A stretch of DNA of 64,000 nt from Elioraea tepidiphila DSM 17972 (GTDB lineage Bacteria > Pseudomonadota > Alphaproteobacteria > Acetobacterales > Acetobacteraceae): assembly GCF_000378465.1 (NCBI RefSeq), contig NZ_KB899932.1, positions 20,683-84,682 of the forward strand, in the 5' to 3' direction. A program made the translations under genes and the position numbers. This document shows positions 36,967 to 44,981 of this stretch, one piece after another. A model generated the notes under the pieces. It did no database searches and had not been told where the DNA came from. It saw nothing but the letters and a program-made list of their open reading frames with translations. How positions within the stretch are numbered: the stretch's first letter is position 1; each line of letters opens with the position of its first letter.

Positions 36967-37066
36967 CCTAGAGCAGATCGCACGCTGCTGGACTCAGCCG
37001 TGTGCGTGAAGATGCTCGCGGGGAATGACCAGAGCGGTTTCCACTCATGTGGAAACCGCTCTAGGC
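36966..37066. repeat. 101-bp MITE-like palindromic element between convergent genes
   Basis: The segment begins GCCTAGAGC (36966-36974) and ends GCTCTAGGC (37058-37066), perfect 9-base terminal inverted repeats. Inside its right half is a perfect 14-bp stem-loop (37031-37062). Both neighbouring stop codons touch the repeat. The dehydrogenase TAG shares the first base, and the ABC-F gene's TAG (37061-37063) lies wholly inside the right terminal repeat. This looks like a short non-autonomous mobile repeat or a dispersed palindromic unit that settled at the gene ends. No protein is encoded. Confidence 0.7.
37031..37062. terminator. Strong bidirectional stem-loop, likely terminator
   Basis: Arms AGAGCGGTTTCCAC (37031-37044) and GTGGAAACCGCTCT (37049-37062) are perfectly complementary, with loop TCAT. 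The stem sits between two convergent genes and is less GC-rich than its surroundings. There is no following U-tract, so termination may rely on Rho or on the structure alone. It is part of the 101-bp repeat. Confidence 0.65.
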
Positions 37067-38935
37067 CTGCGCCTCCTCCAGCGCCGCGCTCGCGCTGAGC
37101 CACGCCTCCTCGGCGGCGGCGATCTCGCGCGCGATCGCGGCGAGCCGGGCGTTCTGCGCCGCGATCTCGTCGGGCCTGCCGGAACCGGCGTAGAGCCGTG
37201 GATCGGCAAGTTTCGCCTCGATCGTCGCGCGCTCGGCGGAGAGCCGGGCGATCGTCTTCTCCGCTGCCTCGGCCTGGCGGCGCAGCGGCGCGAGTGCCGC
37301 GCGGGCCTCGGCCCGCGCACGCCGGTCATCGACGCGGCTCGGCGCCGGCGCGGCTTTCCCCGCCTGCGCCCGCCCGCTCTCGGCCAGCACCGCGCGGTAG
37401 TCGTCGAGATCGCCGTCGAACGGCGCGACCGTGCCGTCCGCGACCAGCCACAGCCGGTCGGCGACCAGCTCGATCAGGTGCGGGTCATGCGTGATCAGCA
37501 GCACCGCGCCCTCGTAATCGGCGATCGCGCGCACCAGCGCCTCGCGCGCGTCGATGTCGAGATGGTTGGTCGGCTCGTCCAGGATCAGCAGCTGCGGCGC
37601 GTCGCGGGTGGCGAGCGAGAGCAGCAGCCGCGCCTTCTCGCCGCCCGAGAGCGAGGCGACCTTGGTCTCGGCGCGCTCGGCATCCAGGCCGAAGCGCGCG
37701 AGCTGCGCGCGCACCTGCACCGGCGTCGCGCGCGGCAGGGCGCGTGCCATGTGCTGCACCGGGCTCTCGTCGAGGACCAGATCCTCCTCCTGGTGCTGGG
37801 CGAAGAACCCGACCGTCAGGCGCGGCGTGCGGAACATCTCGCCGGCGAGCAGGTCGAGCCGGCCGGCGAGCAGCTTGGCGAGCGTCGATTTGCCGTTGCC
37901 GTTGCGGCCGAGCAGCGCGATCCGGTCCTCCTGATCGACCCGCAACGACACCTCGCGCAGCACGGGTCTGCCGCCATAGCCGACCGCGGCGCGGTTCAGC
38001 GTGATCAATGGCGGCGCGAGCGCGCGCGGTGCGGGGAACGAGAACTGCGTCGGCGCATCCTCGACCAGCGCCTCGATCGCCGGCAGCCGCGCGATCGCCT
38101 TCAGCTTCGACTGTGCCTGGCGCGCCTTCGACGCCTTGTAGCGGAAGCGGTCGACGAAGGCCTGCAGATGCGCGCGCTGCGCGGCGATCTTCTCCGCCAT
38201 CGCCGCCTGCTGCGCGGCCCGCTCCTCGCGGATGCGCACGAACGCCTCGAACCCGCCCGGGTAGAGCGCGATCTTCCCGCGATCGAGATGCGCGATCGCG
38301 TCCACCGCGCGGTCGAGCAGGGTGCGGTCGTGGCTGACGATGATCGCGGCACCCGCGAAGCGCGCGAGCCAGGATTCCAGCCACAGCGTCGCTTCGAGAT
38401 CGAGATGGTTGGTCGGCTCGTCGAGCAGCAGCAGATCGGGCTCGACGAACAGCGCCGCGGCGAGCGCCACCCGCATGCGCCAGCCGCCGGAGAACGAGCC
38501 CACGGGCCGCGCCTGCGCCTCCGCGCCGAAGCCGAGGCCGGCGAGGATGGTCGCCGCGCGCGCCGGGGCGGCGTCGGCGCCGATCGCGCGCAGCCGGTCA
38601 TGGATGTCGCCGAGCCGCTCGGGCGGCGCGGTCTCGGCCTCGGCGAGCAGCCGCGTGCGCTCCGCGTCCGCCGCCAGCACGGTGTCCACCAGCGAGGCAT
38701 CGCCGGACGGCGCCTCCTGCGCCACGCGGCCAAGCCGGGCGCGGGGGCTGAGCCGGATCTCACCGCCATCGAGGCCGAGCTCGCCCGCGATCGCCTTCAG
38801 CAGGGTGGACTTGCCCGCGCCGTTGCGGCCGACCAGCCCCACCTTCTGGCCGGGCGCGATGGTCAGGTCCGCCCGGTCCAGCAGCGTGCGCCCGGCGATC
38901 CGGATGGTCGCCGCCTCGATCGCCAGCACGGTCAT
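37061..38935 (-). CDS. ABC-F family ATPase (Uup/YheS-like)
   Basis: 624-residue soluble protein with two ABC domains and no membrane part. The first Walker A GLVGRNGAGKSTLLKA is near residue 34, signature FSGGWRMRVALAAALF near 150 and Walker B LLLLDEPTNHLDLEATLWLE near 170. The linker with KASKARQAQSKLKAIARL is near 270. The second Walker A is LLGRNGNGKSTLAKLL, the second signature LSGGEKARLLLSLA and the second Walker B LLILDEPTNHLDIDA. A coiled-coil C-terminal domain covers about 540-620. ABC-F proteins act on the ribosome; the coiled-coil tail is like Uup. The ATG at 38935 is preferred because the longer frame has no family similarity. Its stop codon lies in the palindromic repeat. Confidence 0.93.
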   Translation of the reverse strand: MTVLAIEAATIRIAGRTLLDRADLTIAPGQKVGLVGRNGAGKSTLLKAIAGELGLDGGEIRLSPRARLGRVAQEAPSGDASLVDTVLAADAERTRLLAEAETAPPERLGDIHDRLRAIGADAAPARAATILAGLGFGAEAQARPVGSFSGGWRMRVALAAALFVEPDLLLLDEPTNHLDLEATLWLESWLARFAGAAIIVSHDRTLLDRAVDAIAHLDRGKIALYPGGFEAFVRIREERAAQQAAMAEKIAAQRAHLQAFVDRFRYKASKARQAQSKLKAIARLPAIEALVEDAPTQFSFPAPRALAPPLITLNRAAVGYGGRPVLREVSLRVDQEDRIALLGRNGNGKSTLAKLLAGRLDLLAGEMFRTPRLTVGFFAQHQEEDLVLDESPVQHMARALPRATPVQVRAQLARFGLDAERAETKVASLSGGEKARLLLSLATRDAPQLLILDEPTNHLDIDAREALVRAIADYEGAVLLITHDPHLIELVADRLWLVADGTVAPFDGDLDDYRAVLAESGRAQAGKAAPAPSRVDDRRARAEARAALAPLRRQAEAAEKTIARLSAERATIEAKLADPRLYAGSGRPDEIAAQNARLAAIAREIAAAEEAWLSASAALEEAQA

Positions 38936-39043
38936 GCGGGCGATGTAGCCGCCGGCGGCGCCGCGACCAAGGCCCCAGGGGTTTCCTTCCGCCGCGTCCT
39001 GCCCTAGAGGGCCGGCACCTTCAGCAGCCCCAGGAAACAGACA

Positions 39044-39466
39044 ATGGCGATCGAGCGCACCTTCAGCATCATCAAGCCCGACGCGACGCGGCGGAACCTC
39101 ACCGGCAAGATCAATGCCGTGTTCGAGGAGAACGGCCTGAGGATCGTCGCGCAGAAGCGGATCTGGATGAGCCGCCAGCACGCCAAGACCTTCTACGCCG
39201 TGCACAAGGACCGGCCGTTCTACAACAGCCTGGTCGATTTCATGTGCTCGGGTCCGGTGGTGGTGCAGGTGCTCGAGGGCGAGAACGCGGTGGCCAAGAA
39301 CCGCGAGGTGATGGGGGCGACCGACCCCGCCAAGGCCGCCCCGGGCACCATCCGCAAGCTGTTCGCCGAGAGCATCGAGGCGAACTCGGTGCACGGGTCG
39401 GACAGCGTCGAGAACGCCGCGATCGAGATCGCCTACTTCTTCGCCGGCTACGAGATCGTCGGCTGA
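39044..39466 (+). CDS. ndk: Nucleoside diphosphate kinase
   Basis: 140 residues. Balances NTP and dNTP pools by phosphate transfer through a phospho-histidine. Conserved sequence includes [20 protein letters not shown] at the N-terminus, [19 protein letters not shown] near residue 87 and the active-site His in [13 protein letters not shown] near 117. Family length is exact. Divergent from the ABC-F gene (108-base spacer). Convergent with the DUF3047 gene, only 7 bases away. Confidence 0.98.
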   Translation: MAIERTFSIIKPDATRRNLTGKINAVFEENGLRIVAQKRIWMSRQHAKTFYAVHKDRPFYNSLVDFMCSGPVVVQVLEGENAVAKNREVMGATDPAKAAPGTIRKLFAESIEANSVHGSDSVENAAIEIAYFFAGYEIVG

Positions 39467-39473
39467 GACGGAC

Positions 39474-40148
39474 CTAACGATCGGGGCAGCGGCCGAAGGC
39501 GATGCCGTCGATCCGCGCCTCGATCGCGGCGCCGGCCTGCGCGCCGATCGCCACCTCGGTGACGTAGGCCGTGGGCGCGATGCCGTAGGCGGCGCGGAAC
39601 TCGGCGGCGAGCGCGACCGTCTCCGTGATCCATTCCCCACGCGGCGCGACCTCCGCCTGGCGCCAGCGGCTCTGCTCCAGCAAAAGCAGCAGCGGCGTGG
39701 GGTGCCACGCCGGCTCGCCCGCCTCGCCGCCCCAGCGATAGGAGAGCGCGAAGCCCGGCACCATTCGCCCGCGCGACATCATGCGCGCGAAGCCGAGCGC
39801 GTAGCGCTGGCCGAGCGTCATGCGCTCGCCATCGGCCTCGAACCCGACCTGGAGCACCAGCCCGGCGAGGTCCGTCTCGGGCCCGGGCTCCAGGCGCCAG
39901 CGCCAGGAGAGGCAGAGCACCGGCGAGACCGGCACGCGCACGGGGCGGAACACGATCCCCACACCGCCTGCGCCGCTGATGCGGATCGCGCCGTCCCCCT
40001 CGGCGGCGAAGGCGAGCGGCGCGCGGCCGTCGATCGGCTGCACCCGCCAGCCCTGGGCGAGAAGTCCCGGGTCGAGCGCGGCGCCCGCCGGCCCGACCCC
40101 TGCCGTCAGGCCCAACGCGACCACCCCCAGCGACCGTGCCGCGCGCAT
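39474..40148 (-). CDS. DUF3047 secreted protein
   Basis: 224 residues from the ATG at 40148, with a signal peptide (LGVVALGLTAGVGPAGAA). The DUF3047 features are LCLSWRWRLEPGPETDLAGL near residue 80, RMVPGFALSYRWGG near 127 and a terminal EARIDGIAFGRC. The family is a beta-rich periplasmic protein of unknown function. It lies 23 bases downstream of a peptide-type binding-protein gene on the same strand, so it may be co-transcribed with it. The open frame upstream overlaps that gene and is not coding. Confidence 0.8.
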   Translation of the reverse strand: MRAARSLGVVALGLTAGVGPAGAALDPGLLAQGWRVQPIDGRAPLAFAAEGDGAIRISGAGGVGIVFRPVRVPVSPVLCLSWRWRLEPGPETDLAGLVLQVGFEADGERMTLGQRYALGFARMMSRGRMVPGFALSYRWGGEAGEPAWHPTPLLLLLEQSRWRQAEVAPRGEWITETVALAAEFRAAYGIAPTAYVTEVAIGAQAGAAIEARIDGIAFGRCPDR

Positions 40149-40171
40149 GGCGCGAGCATAGCATCGCCCGT

Positions 40172-41674
40172 TCAGGGCAGCGTGATCGCGTTCAGCACCA
40201 CCACGCCGTCCGGCCGCTGCACCACGCGGATGCGGTCGCGATGCGCCCAGGTCAGCACCTCGTGGTGCAGCGGCAGATAGACCGCGTCGGCGCGCAGCAT
40301 CGCCGCCGCCTGATCGATCAGCGCCTGCCGGCGCGCCGGCGCGAACTCGCCGGCCAGCGCGGCGATCAGGCCGTTCAGCTCCGCCCTGTCGTAGCCCGTG
40401 TGGTTGGTGTGCCCGAACGGGCCGGCCGGGTCGCGCGCATGGGCAAGCGCGGCCAGCGTCTGCCCCGCCTCCGGCGGCTCGGCCGACCAGGCGAGCAGGA
40501 AGGCGCGCGCCTCGCGCCGGGCAAGGGCGGCGTCGTAGGCCGCGTCGGGGATGACGTTCACGGTCAGCCGGATGCCGAGCTTGGCCAGCATCGGCGCGAG
40601 CGCAGCACAGAGCGCCGCGTCGTGCAGCGCGCGGCCCTGCGGGCAGTCGAGCCGGAGCGGGAATCCGGCCGGAAGGGCGGCCTCGGCCAGCAGCGCGCGG
40701 GCCCGGTCGAGGTCGAACACCGGCCCGCGGTCCTCCTCCGGCCGGTGGCCGAACACGCCCGGGCCCCAGGGGAGCCCCGCCCGGAGCGCCGCGCCGCCCA
40801 TCACCTCCTTGCGCAGCGTCTCGCCATCGATCGCATGGGCGATCGCCCGCCGCACCCGCCCGTCCGCCAGCGGATTGGTGCCCGGCCCCGCCACGGGACC
40901 GATGTCGAAGCCGAGCATCACCGTGCGCAGCGCCGGCCCCTCGACCACCACCACGCCCTGCCGGTCGCGCAGCTGCGCCACCGCCTCGGGCGGGATCGTC
41001 GTCACGAGGTCGATGTCGCCGGCGGGAAGGGCGGCGAGGCGCGCGGCCGCGGAGGGGATCGGCCAGAGCTCGACATGGACGATCATCCCGCGCTCGCGGT
41101 CCCACCATGCCGTGTTGCGCGTGAGCCGCGTCGTCCGTTCCGGCGCGTGCGCGTCCAGCCGGAACGGTCCGGTGCCGTTCGCCTCGCCCGCCACGGTGGA
41201 TGGCGCGGCACGCGAGAGCACCAGCACCGTGTCGAGACGCTGCGGCAGCAGCGGGTCGGGCGCGCGGGTGACGAGCTCGACGGTGTGCGGGTCGACCACC
41301 CTGACCGCCGCGATCGTGGCGACCCGGCCGCGCCGGCCGGCCGGGTTTGCCTGGGCGCGCGCGATCGAGAACGCGACATCCTCGGCGCTGAACGGGCTGC
41401 CGTCGTGGAAGGCCACGCCCTCACGCAGGGCGAAGCGCCAGACCAGCGGCTCGACCGCGCGCCACTCCACCGCGAGCGCAGGTTCGAGCGCGAGGTCGGG
41501 CGTGCGCCGCACCAGCCCTTCATGGATGTTGCCGAGCACGCCGAGCGTGAACGCGTCGGCGGTCGCGTGCGGATCGAGGGTGGCGAGCGGCCGGTCGGTG
41601 GCCCAGCGCATGGTCTGGGCCTGGACCGGCAAGGCGAGGAGCGCAACGACGGCTGCGATGGCAGGCGCGATCAT
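40172..41674 (-). CDS. Peptide-type ABC transporter substrate-binding protein (orphan)
   Basis: 500 residues with a signal peptide (APAIAAVVALLALPVQAQ). The SBP_bac_5 features are LATLDPHATADAFTLGVLGN near residue 30, LREGVAFHDGSPFSAEDVAF near 84, DGRVRRAIAHAIDGETLRKE near 265 and FDLDRARALLAEAALPAGFP near 310. No permease or ATPase gene is adjacent, so it must work with a transporter encoded elsewhere or act as an orphan. The DUF3047 gene follows closely; the PhnW-like gene lies 79 bases upstream on the same strand. Confidence 0.88.
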   Translation of the reverse strand: MIAPAIAAVVALLALPVQAQTMRWATDRPLATLDPHATADAFTLGVLGNIHEGLVRRTPDLALEPALAVEWRAVEPLVWRFALREGVAFHDGSPFSAEDVAFSIARAQANPAGRRGRVATIAAVRVVDPHTVELVTRAPDPLLPQRLDTVLVLSRAAPSTVAGEANGTGPFRLDAHAPERTTRLTRNTAWWDRERGMIVHVELWPIPSAAARLAALPAGDIDLVTTIPPEAVAQLRDRQGVVVVEGPALRTVMLGFDIGPVAGPGTNPLADGRVRRAIAHAIDGETLRKEVMGGAALRAGLPWGPGVFGHRPEEDRGPVFDLDRARALLAEAALPAGFPLRLDCPQGRALHDAALCAALAPMLAKLGIRLTVNVIPDAAYDAALARREARAFLLAWSAEPPEAGQTLAALAHARDPAGPFGHTNHTGYDRAELNGLIAALAGEFAPARRQALIDQAAAMLRADAVYLPLHHEVLTWAHRDRIRVVQRPDGVVVLNAITLP

Positions 41675-41753
41675 GACCGTGTCCCGGAGCAGACGGGCCG
41701 CGCCAGTCTAGCGAGACCGGCGCCGGACCGGGGAGGCCGATCGTGCCTGGGGG

Positions 41754-42881
41754 TCAGGCAGCCTCGCGTTTGCGCACCCCCATCTCCGCCAGGGTCTCGC
41801 CGATCGCGACCACCGCGCGGACCATGTCCTCGGGGAACACCCGGCCGATCGCGGCGACCCGGAAGGTCGGCACGGCGGTGGTCGAGAAGTTGCTGATCAG
41901 GAAGCCGCGGCGTTTGAGCAGATCGACGAAGCGCTGCAACTCCCAGGCAGGGTCCCGCGGCTGGAGCATGTTGACGATGATCGGCCCCTGCCGGTCGCGC
42001 GGCAGCCACGGCGTGAGGCCGAGCCCGACGAGCCCGTCCCACAGCACGCGCGCATTCTCGGTGTAGCGCGCGAGCCGGGCGGGCTGGCCGCCCTCGTGCT
42101 CGAAGATGTCGAGTGCCACCTCGAAGGCAGCGAGCGCCTGGATCGCCGGGGTGAAGCGGATCGAGCCCCAGCCATGGGTGAGCGCGTGGCGATAGATGTC
42201 GGAGAGGTCAAAGGACCACGATCCGGCGTTGCCGGCGCACGCCTCCAGCCGGTCGATGCGCGCGACCGCGAAGCCGATCCCCGGCATCGCCTCCAGGCAT
42301 TTGTTGGAGGAGAAGACGATCGCATCGGTCTCGGGGTGGGCGGCGAGATCGAACGGGATCGCGCCGAAGCCCGACACCGCATCGACGATGAGGCGGCGGC
42401 CGGCCGCGCGCACGGCGGCGGCAATCGCCTCGATCGGGTTGATCAGCGCGGTCGCGGTCTCGGAGTGCACCACGCTGACCACGCCGATCGCTGTGTCGGC
42501 GGCGAGCGCCTTGGCGACGGCCTCGGCGGTGACGATCTGGCCCTCGGGGATCTCGATCACCACCGGCAGGCGTCCGGCCTCGCGCGCGAGCCGGGTCATG
42601 CGCACGCCGTAATTGCCGTTCGAGGGGATCAGCACCTTGCCGCCCGGCGGGACGAAGCTGCGCAAGGCCGCCTCGACGATGAAATGCCCGCAGCCCTGCA
42701 GGGGCAGGCAGACATGCGTGCCGGCGAGGCCGCCGGCGATCGCGCGTACGCGCTCGCGCATCGCGGCGTAGCGCGGGCGGGTGTCGTTGTCCCAGGGCGC
42801 GATGTCCTGGGCCATCGCGGCCTTCACGCGCGGATCGGTCTGCACGGGACCGGGGATCAGCAGCATCATGGACGCGCCCAT
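41754..42881 (-). CDS. PLP-dependent aminotransferase, PhnW / alanine-glyoxylate type (class V)
   Basis: 375 residues. The N-terminal MLLIPGPVQTDPRVKAAMAQ and CLPLQGCGHFIVEAALRSF near residue 58 match 2-aminoethylphosphonate:pyruvate aminotransferases. The PLP-region Asp is in IVDAVSGFGAIPFDL near 165, and the Schiff-base Lys in FSSNKCLEAMPGIGF near 193. PhnW converts 2-aminoethylphosphonate to phosphonoacetaldehyde. No phosphonatase or other phosphonate gene is next to it, so a related aminotransferase role is possible. The DUF1194 gene is 29 bases upstream on the same strand. Confidence 0.82.
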   Translation of the reverse strand: MGASMMLLIPGPVQTDPRVKAAMAQDIAPWDNDTRPRYAAMRERVRAIAGGLAGTHVCLPLQGCGHFIVEAALRSFVPPGGKVLIPSNGNYGVRMTRLAREAGRLPVVIEIPEGQIVTAEAVAKALAADTAIGVVSVVHSETATALINPIEAIAAAVRAAGRRLIVDAVSGFGAIPFDLAAHPETDAIVFSSNKCLEAMPGIGFAVARIDRLEACAGNAGSWSFDLSDIYRHALTHGWGSIRFTPAIQALAAFEVALDIFEHEGGQPARLARYTENARVLWDGLVGLGLTPWLPRDRQGPIIVNMLQPRDPAWELQRFVDLLKRRGFLISNFSTTAVPTFRVAAIGRVFPEDMVRAVVAIGETLAEMGVRKREAA

Positions 42882-42910
42882 GCCATGGCGCCTGCGCGCG
42901 GTCCAGAGCG

Positions 42911-43591
42911 TCAGGCGACCATCGGACCCATCGCCTCGCGGTAGAGCTTGCGGCGGATCGCCTCGGCGAAGGCGGCGTAGTCCTCGGCGCGGATCACGAA
43001 GGCGCCGGGGCCGCCGATCACCTCGTCGCGGAAGTAGTCTTCCAGGTCGGGCTCCTCGTCCACGACCGCGAGCCCGTTGACCGTCGCGCCGAGCGCGAGC
43101 GCGGCAGCCCGGCCGGCGGACACGGGGATGCCGGCGTTGTTGCTGCCGTCGCCGGAGACGTCGATCACGCGGCGCGCGGCAGGATAGGGGCAGCGCGCGA
43201 GCAGCGCGGCCGCGGCGGCGAGCCCCTCGCCGAGCGCGGTGGCGCCCGCCGGCACGATCCGCGGGGCGTGATCGATCGCCTCGGCGAGGGCGGCGGCCTG
43301 CGCCTCGCTCGCCACGCGCGTCCAGGGCACGGCGAGGTCGCGCGCGCCCGGGCCTGACCAGAACAGCATCGCGACCGCCGCCGCCCCGTGCGCCCCCGAG
43401 GTCAGCCTTGCGGCCAGCTCGGCGTCGCGGAAGGCCGCCGCATAGCCGCCGATCATCAGCCCGAACTCGCGGAAATCCACACTCGCCGAGACATCGACCG
43501 CGAGGGCGAGGGCGAGATCGACCGGTGCCACCGCGGCCGGAAAGACCATGCCCGGTGCGGCGGCCACCAGCCGTCGTCGCGCGATCTTCAT
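42911..43591 (-). CDS. DUF1194 protein with von Willebrand A-like domain
   Basis: 226 residues. The metal-site-like motif ALAVDVSASVDFREFGLM is near residue 30 (D-x-S-x-S), followed by GATALGEGLAAAAALLARCP near 115 and RVIDVSGDGSNNAGI near 140. These are the three MIDAS loops of a VWA domain. The N-terminus ARRRLVAAAPGMVFPAAVAP could be a Tat-like or weak signal peptide, so export is likely. The family is confined mainly to Alphaproteobacteria and has no assigned role. It heads the strand run DUF1194, PhnW-like, binding protein and DUF3047. Confidence 0.83.
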   Translation of the reverse strand: MKIARRRLVAAAPGMVFPAAVAPVDLALALAVDVSASVDFREFGLMIGGYAAAFRDAELAARLTSGAHGAAAVAMLFWSGPGARDLAVPWTRVASEAQAAALAEAIDHAPRIVPAGATALGEGLAAAAALLARCPYPAARRVIDVSGDGSNNAGIPVSAGRAAALALGATVNGLAVVDEEPDLEDYFRDEVIGGPGAFVIRAEDYAAFAEAIRRKLYREAMGPMVA

Positions 43592-43885
43592 CCTTCGATC
43601 ACCCTCTGCCTGCTACCAGACCGTGTTGATGAGTGCCGTGCCGCTTGTCATCCCCCCAGCCGACTCCCCATGTCCCGCACGCGTCCGAGGTGTCGGCGAT
43701 TTAACTCGCTGCGGGGCGCAGTTCGGCTACTCTGAAATCTCTCGCACGGCGGCGCAGCCTGGACACACCAGGCATGGGATGCATGATCCCCGACCGCCCG
43801 GCGGGATGCGGGGGCTTCCCGGGCGGCGCGCCGATGCAGTGGCATGCAGTCGACGTCGCTGCCCGCCGGGGACGAAGGGGGATTG

Positions 43886-44587
43886 GTGCTGGAGACGTCC
43901 GAGGTAGGTCTGCGCCCGGCACCGGGCAACATGACGGAGGTCGAGCCTCCACCCCCACACCCTCCCAGCGGCGGCAACGGGCGGCACCTGCCGGTTTCGC
44001 TGCTCATGCTGGAACTGGCGCGGACCTGGCCGAAGCCGCGCATCTCGCTCGGCGAGATGATCCACGCCTTCGGTGCCCGCGGCTACGGCATCCTCATCAT
44101 CCTGTTCGCGCTGCCGAACCTGCTGCCGATCTATATCCCGGGCTGGTCGCCGATCTTCGGCATCCCGCTCGCGATCGTCTGTCTGCAGCTCGCGCTCGGC
44201 TTTCCCGAGCCGCGCCTGCCGCGCTTCCTGACCGAACGCTCGATGAAGCGCGAGGACCTCACCATGATCGTCGAGAAGGCGATCCCCTGGGTCCAGCGCA
44301 TCGAGCGCTACATCCGCCCGCGCCCGTCGGTGCTCACGGGCTGGAAGGCCGATCGCCTGGTCGGCGCCTATGGCGTATTCCTCGCCTGCCTGGTGATCAT
44401 TCCGCTGCCCTTCACCAACGGTCCGCCCAGCCTAGCCTGCGCCATCATGGCGATGGGCCTGCTCGAGGAGGATACGCGCGCCGTGGTCGCCGGTGCGCTC
44501 GTCGGGCTGTTCGCCACCGCGCTCACCTTCTTCATCATCGGTGGGCTGTTCTGGGTGGCGCTGCGGGCAATCGGCCTGGTGTTCTGA
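43886..44587 (+). CDS. ExoD-family membrane protein
   Basis: About 233 residues. The ExoD domain begins with LARTWPKPRISLGEMIHAFG and continues with FALPNLLPIYIPGWSPIFGI, LVGAYGVFLACLVIIPLPFT and a C-terminal double helix ending FWVALRAIGLVF. It has four or five membrane segments. ExoD of Rhizobium influences exopolysaccharide and stress tolerance; most homologues are uncharacterised. I chose the GTG at 43886 because AAGGGGG lies just upstream; ATG 43844 and ATG 43931 are alternatives. The ~295 bases from 43592 hold the divergent promoters of this gene and the DUF1194 gene, including an AT-richer patch near 43700-43740, but no gene I can support. Confidence 0.82.
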   Translation: MLETSEVGLRPAPGNMTEVEPPPPHPPSGGNGRHLPVSLLMLELARTWPKPRISLGEMIHAFGARGYGILIILFALPNLLPIYIPGWSPIFGIPLAIVCLQLALGFPEPRLPRFLTERSMKREDLTMIVEKAIPWVQRIERYIRPRPSVLTGWKADRLVGAYGVFLACLVIIPLPFTNGPPSLACAIMAMGLLEEDTRAVVAGALVGLFATALTFFIIGGLFWVALRAIGLVF

Positions 44588-44635
44588 TCGCGCCCGACTG
44601 GCGCCCGCCTCACATCCGCGTTAGCGTTCCCACGG

Positions 44636-44810
44636 TGCCGGTGGCCCGCAAGGGCTGAAACGGGAACGCGGTCAGGGTTCGCCCGAAGCCGCGGCTGCCC
44701 CCGCAACTGTAGGCGGAGTGCGGCCTGCCACGAGCCACTGGGGTGCGCCCCGGGAAGGCGGCAGGCCGTGTCGGAGCGATCCGACTCCGCGAGCCAGGAG
44801 ACCGGCCGGC
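44636..44810 (+). promoter_or_regulatory. Cobalamin (B12) riboswitch
   Basis: The conserved core is present in order: GGTG with GGCCCGC, the block AAACGGGAACGCGGT near 44658, GCGGCTGCCCCCGCAACTGTA near 44691-44711, and the B12 box GCCACTGG at 44734-44741. CGGGAAGGC follows near 44751, and the closing GAGCCAGGAGACC near 44791-44803. Binding of adenosylcobalamin to such RNAs lowers expression of the downstream gene. The TonB receptor starts about 170 bases later, at 44982, and is the evident target. Limits are approximate by a few bases. Confidence 0.95.
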
Positions 44811-44981
44811 GCCGGTCGTTCGCGCGCGTCGGGCGGGGTGAACCGGCGCAACGGAGAAAGTCCGCATGCGGCGACACCGGCCTGGACCTGTCGCGCGTGG
44901 AGGCGGACCAACGATGACGAGATCGACCCGGCTTCCGGCACGGCGCGGCCCCGGCCGCCCCTGCCACCTTGGGAGCCGACC

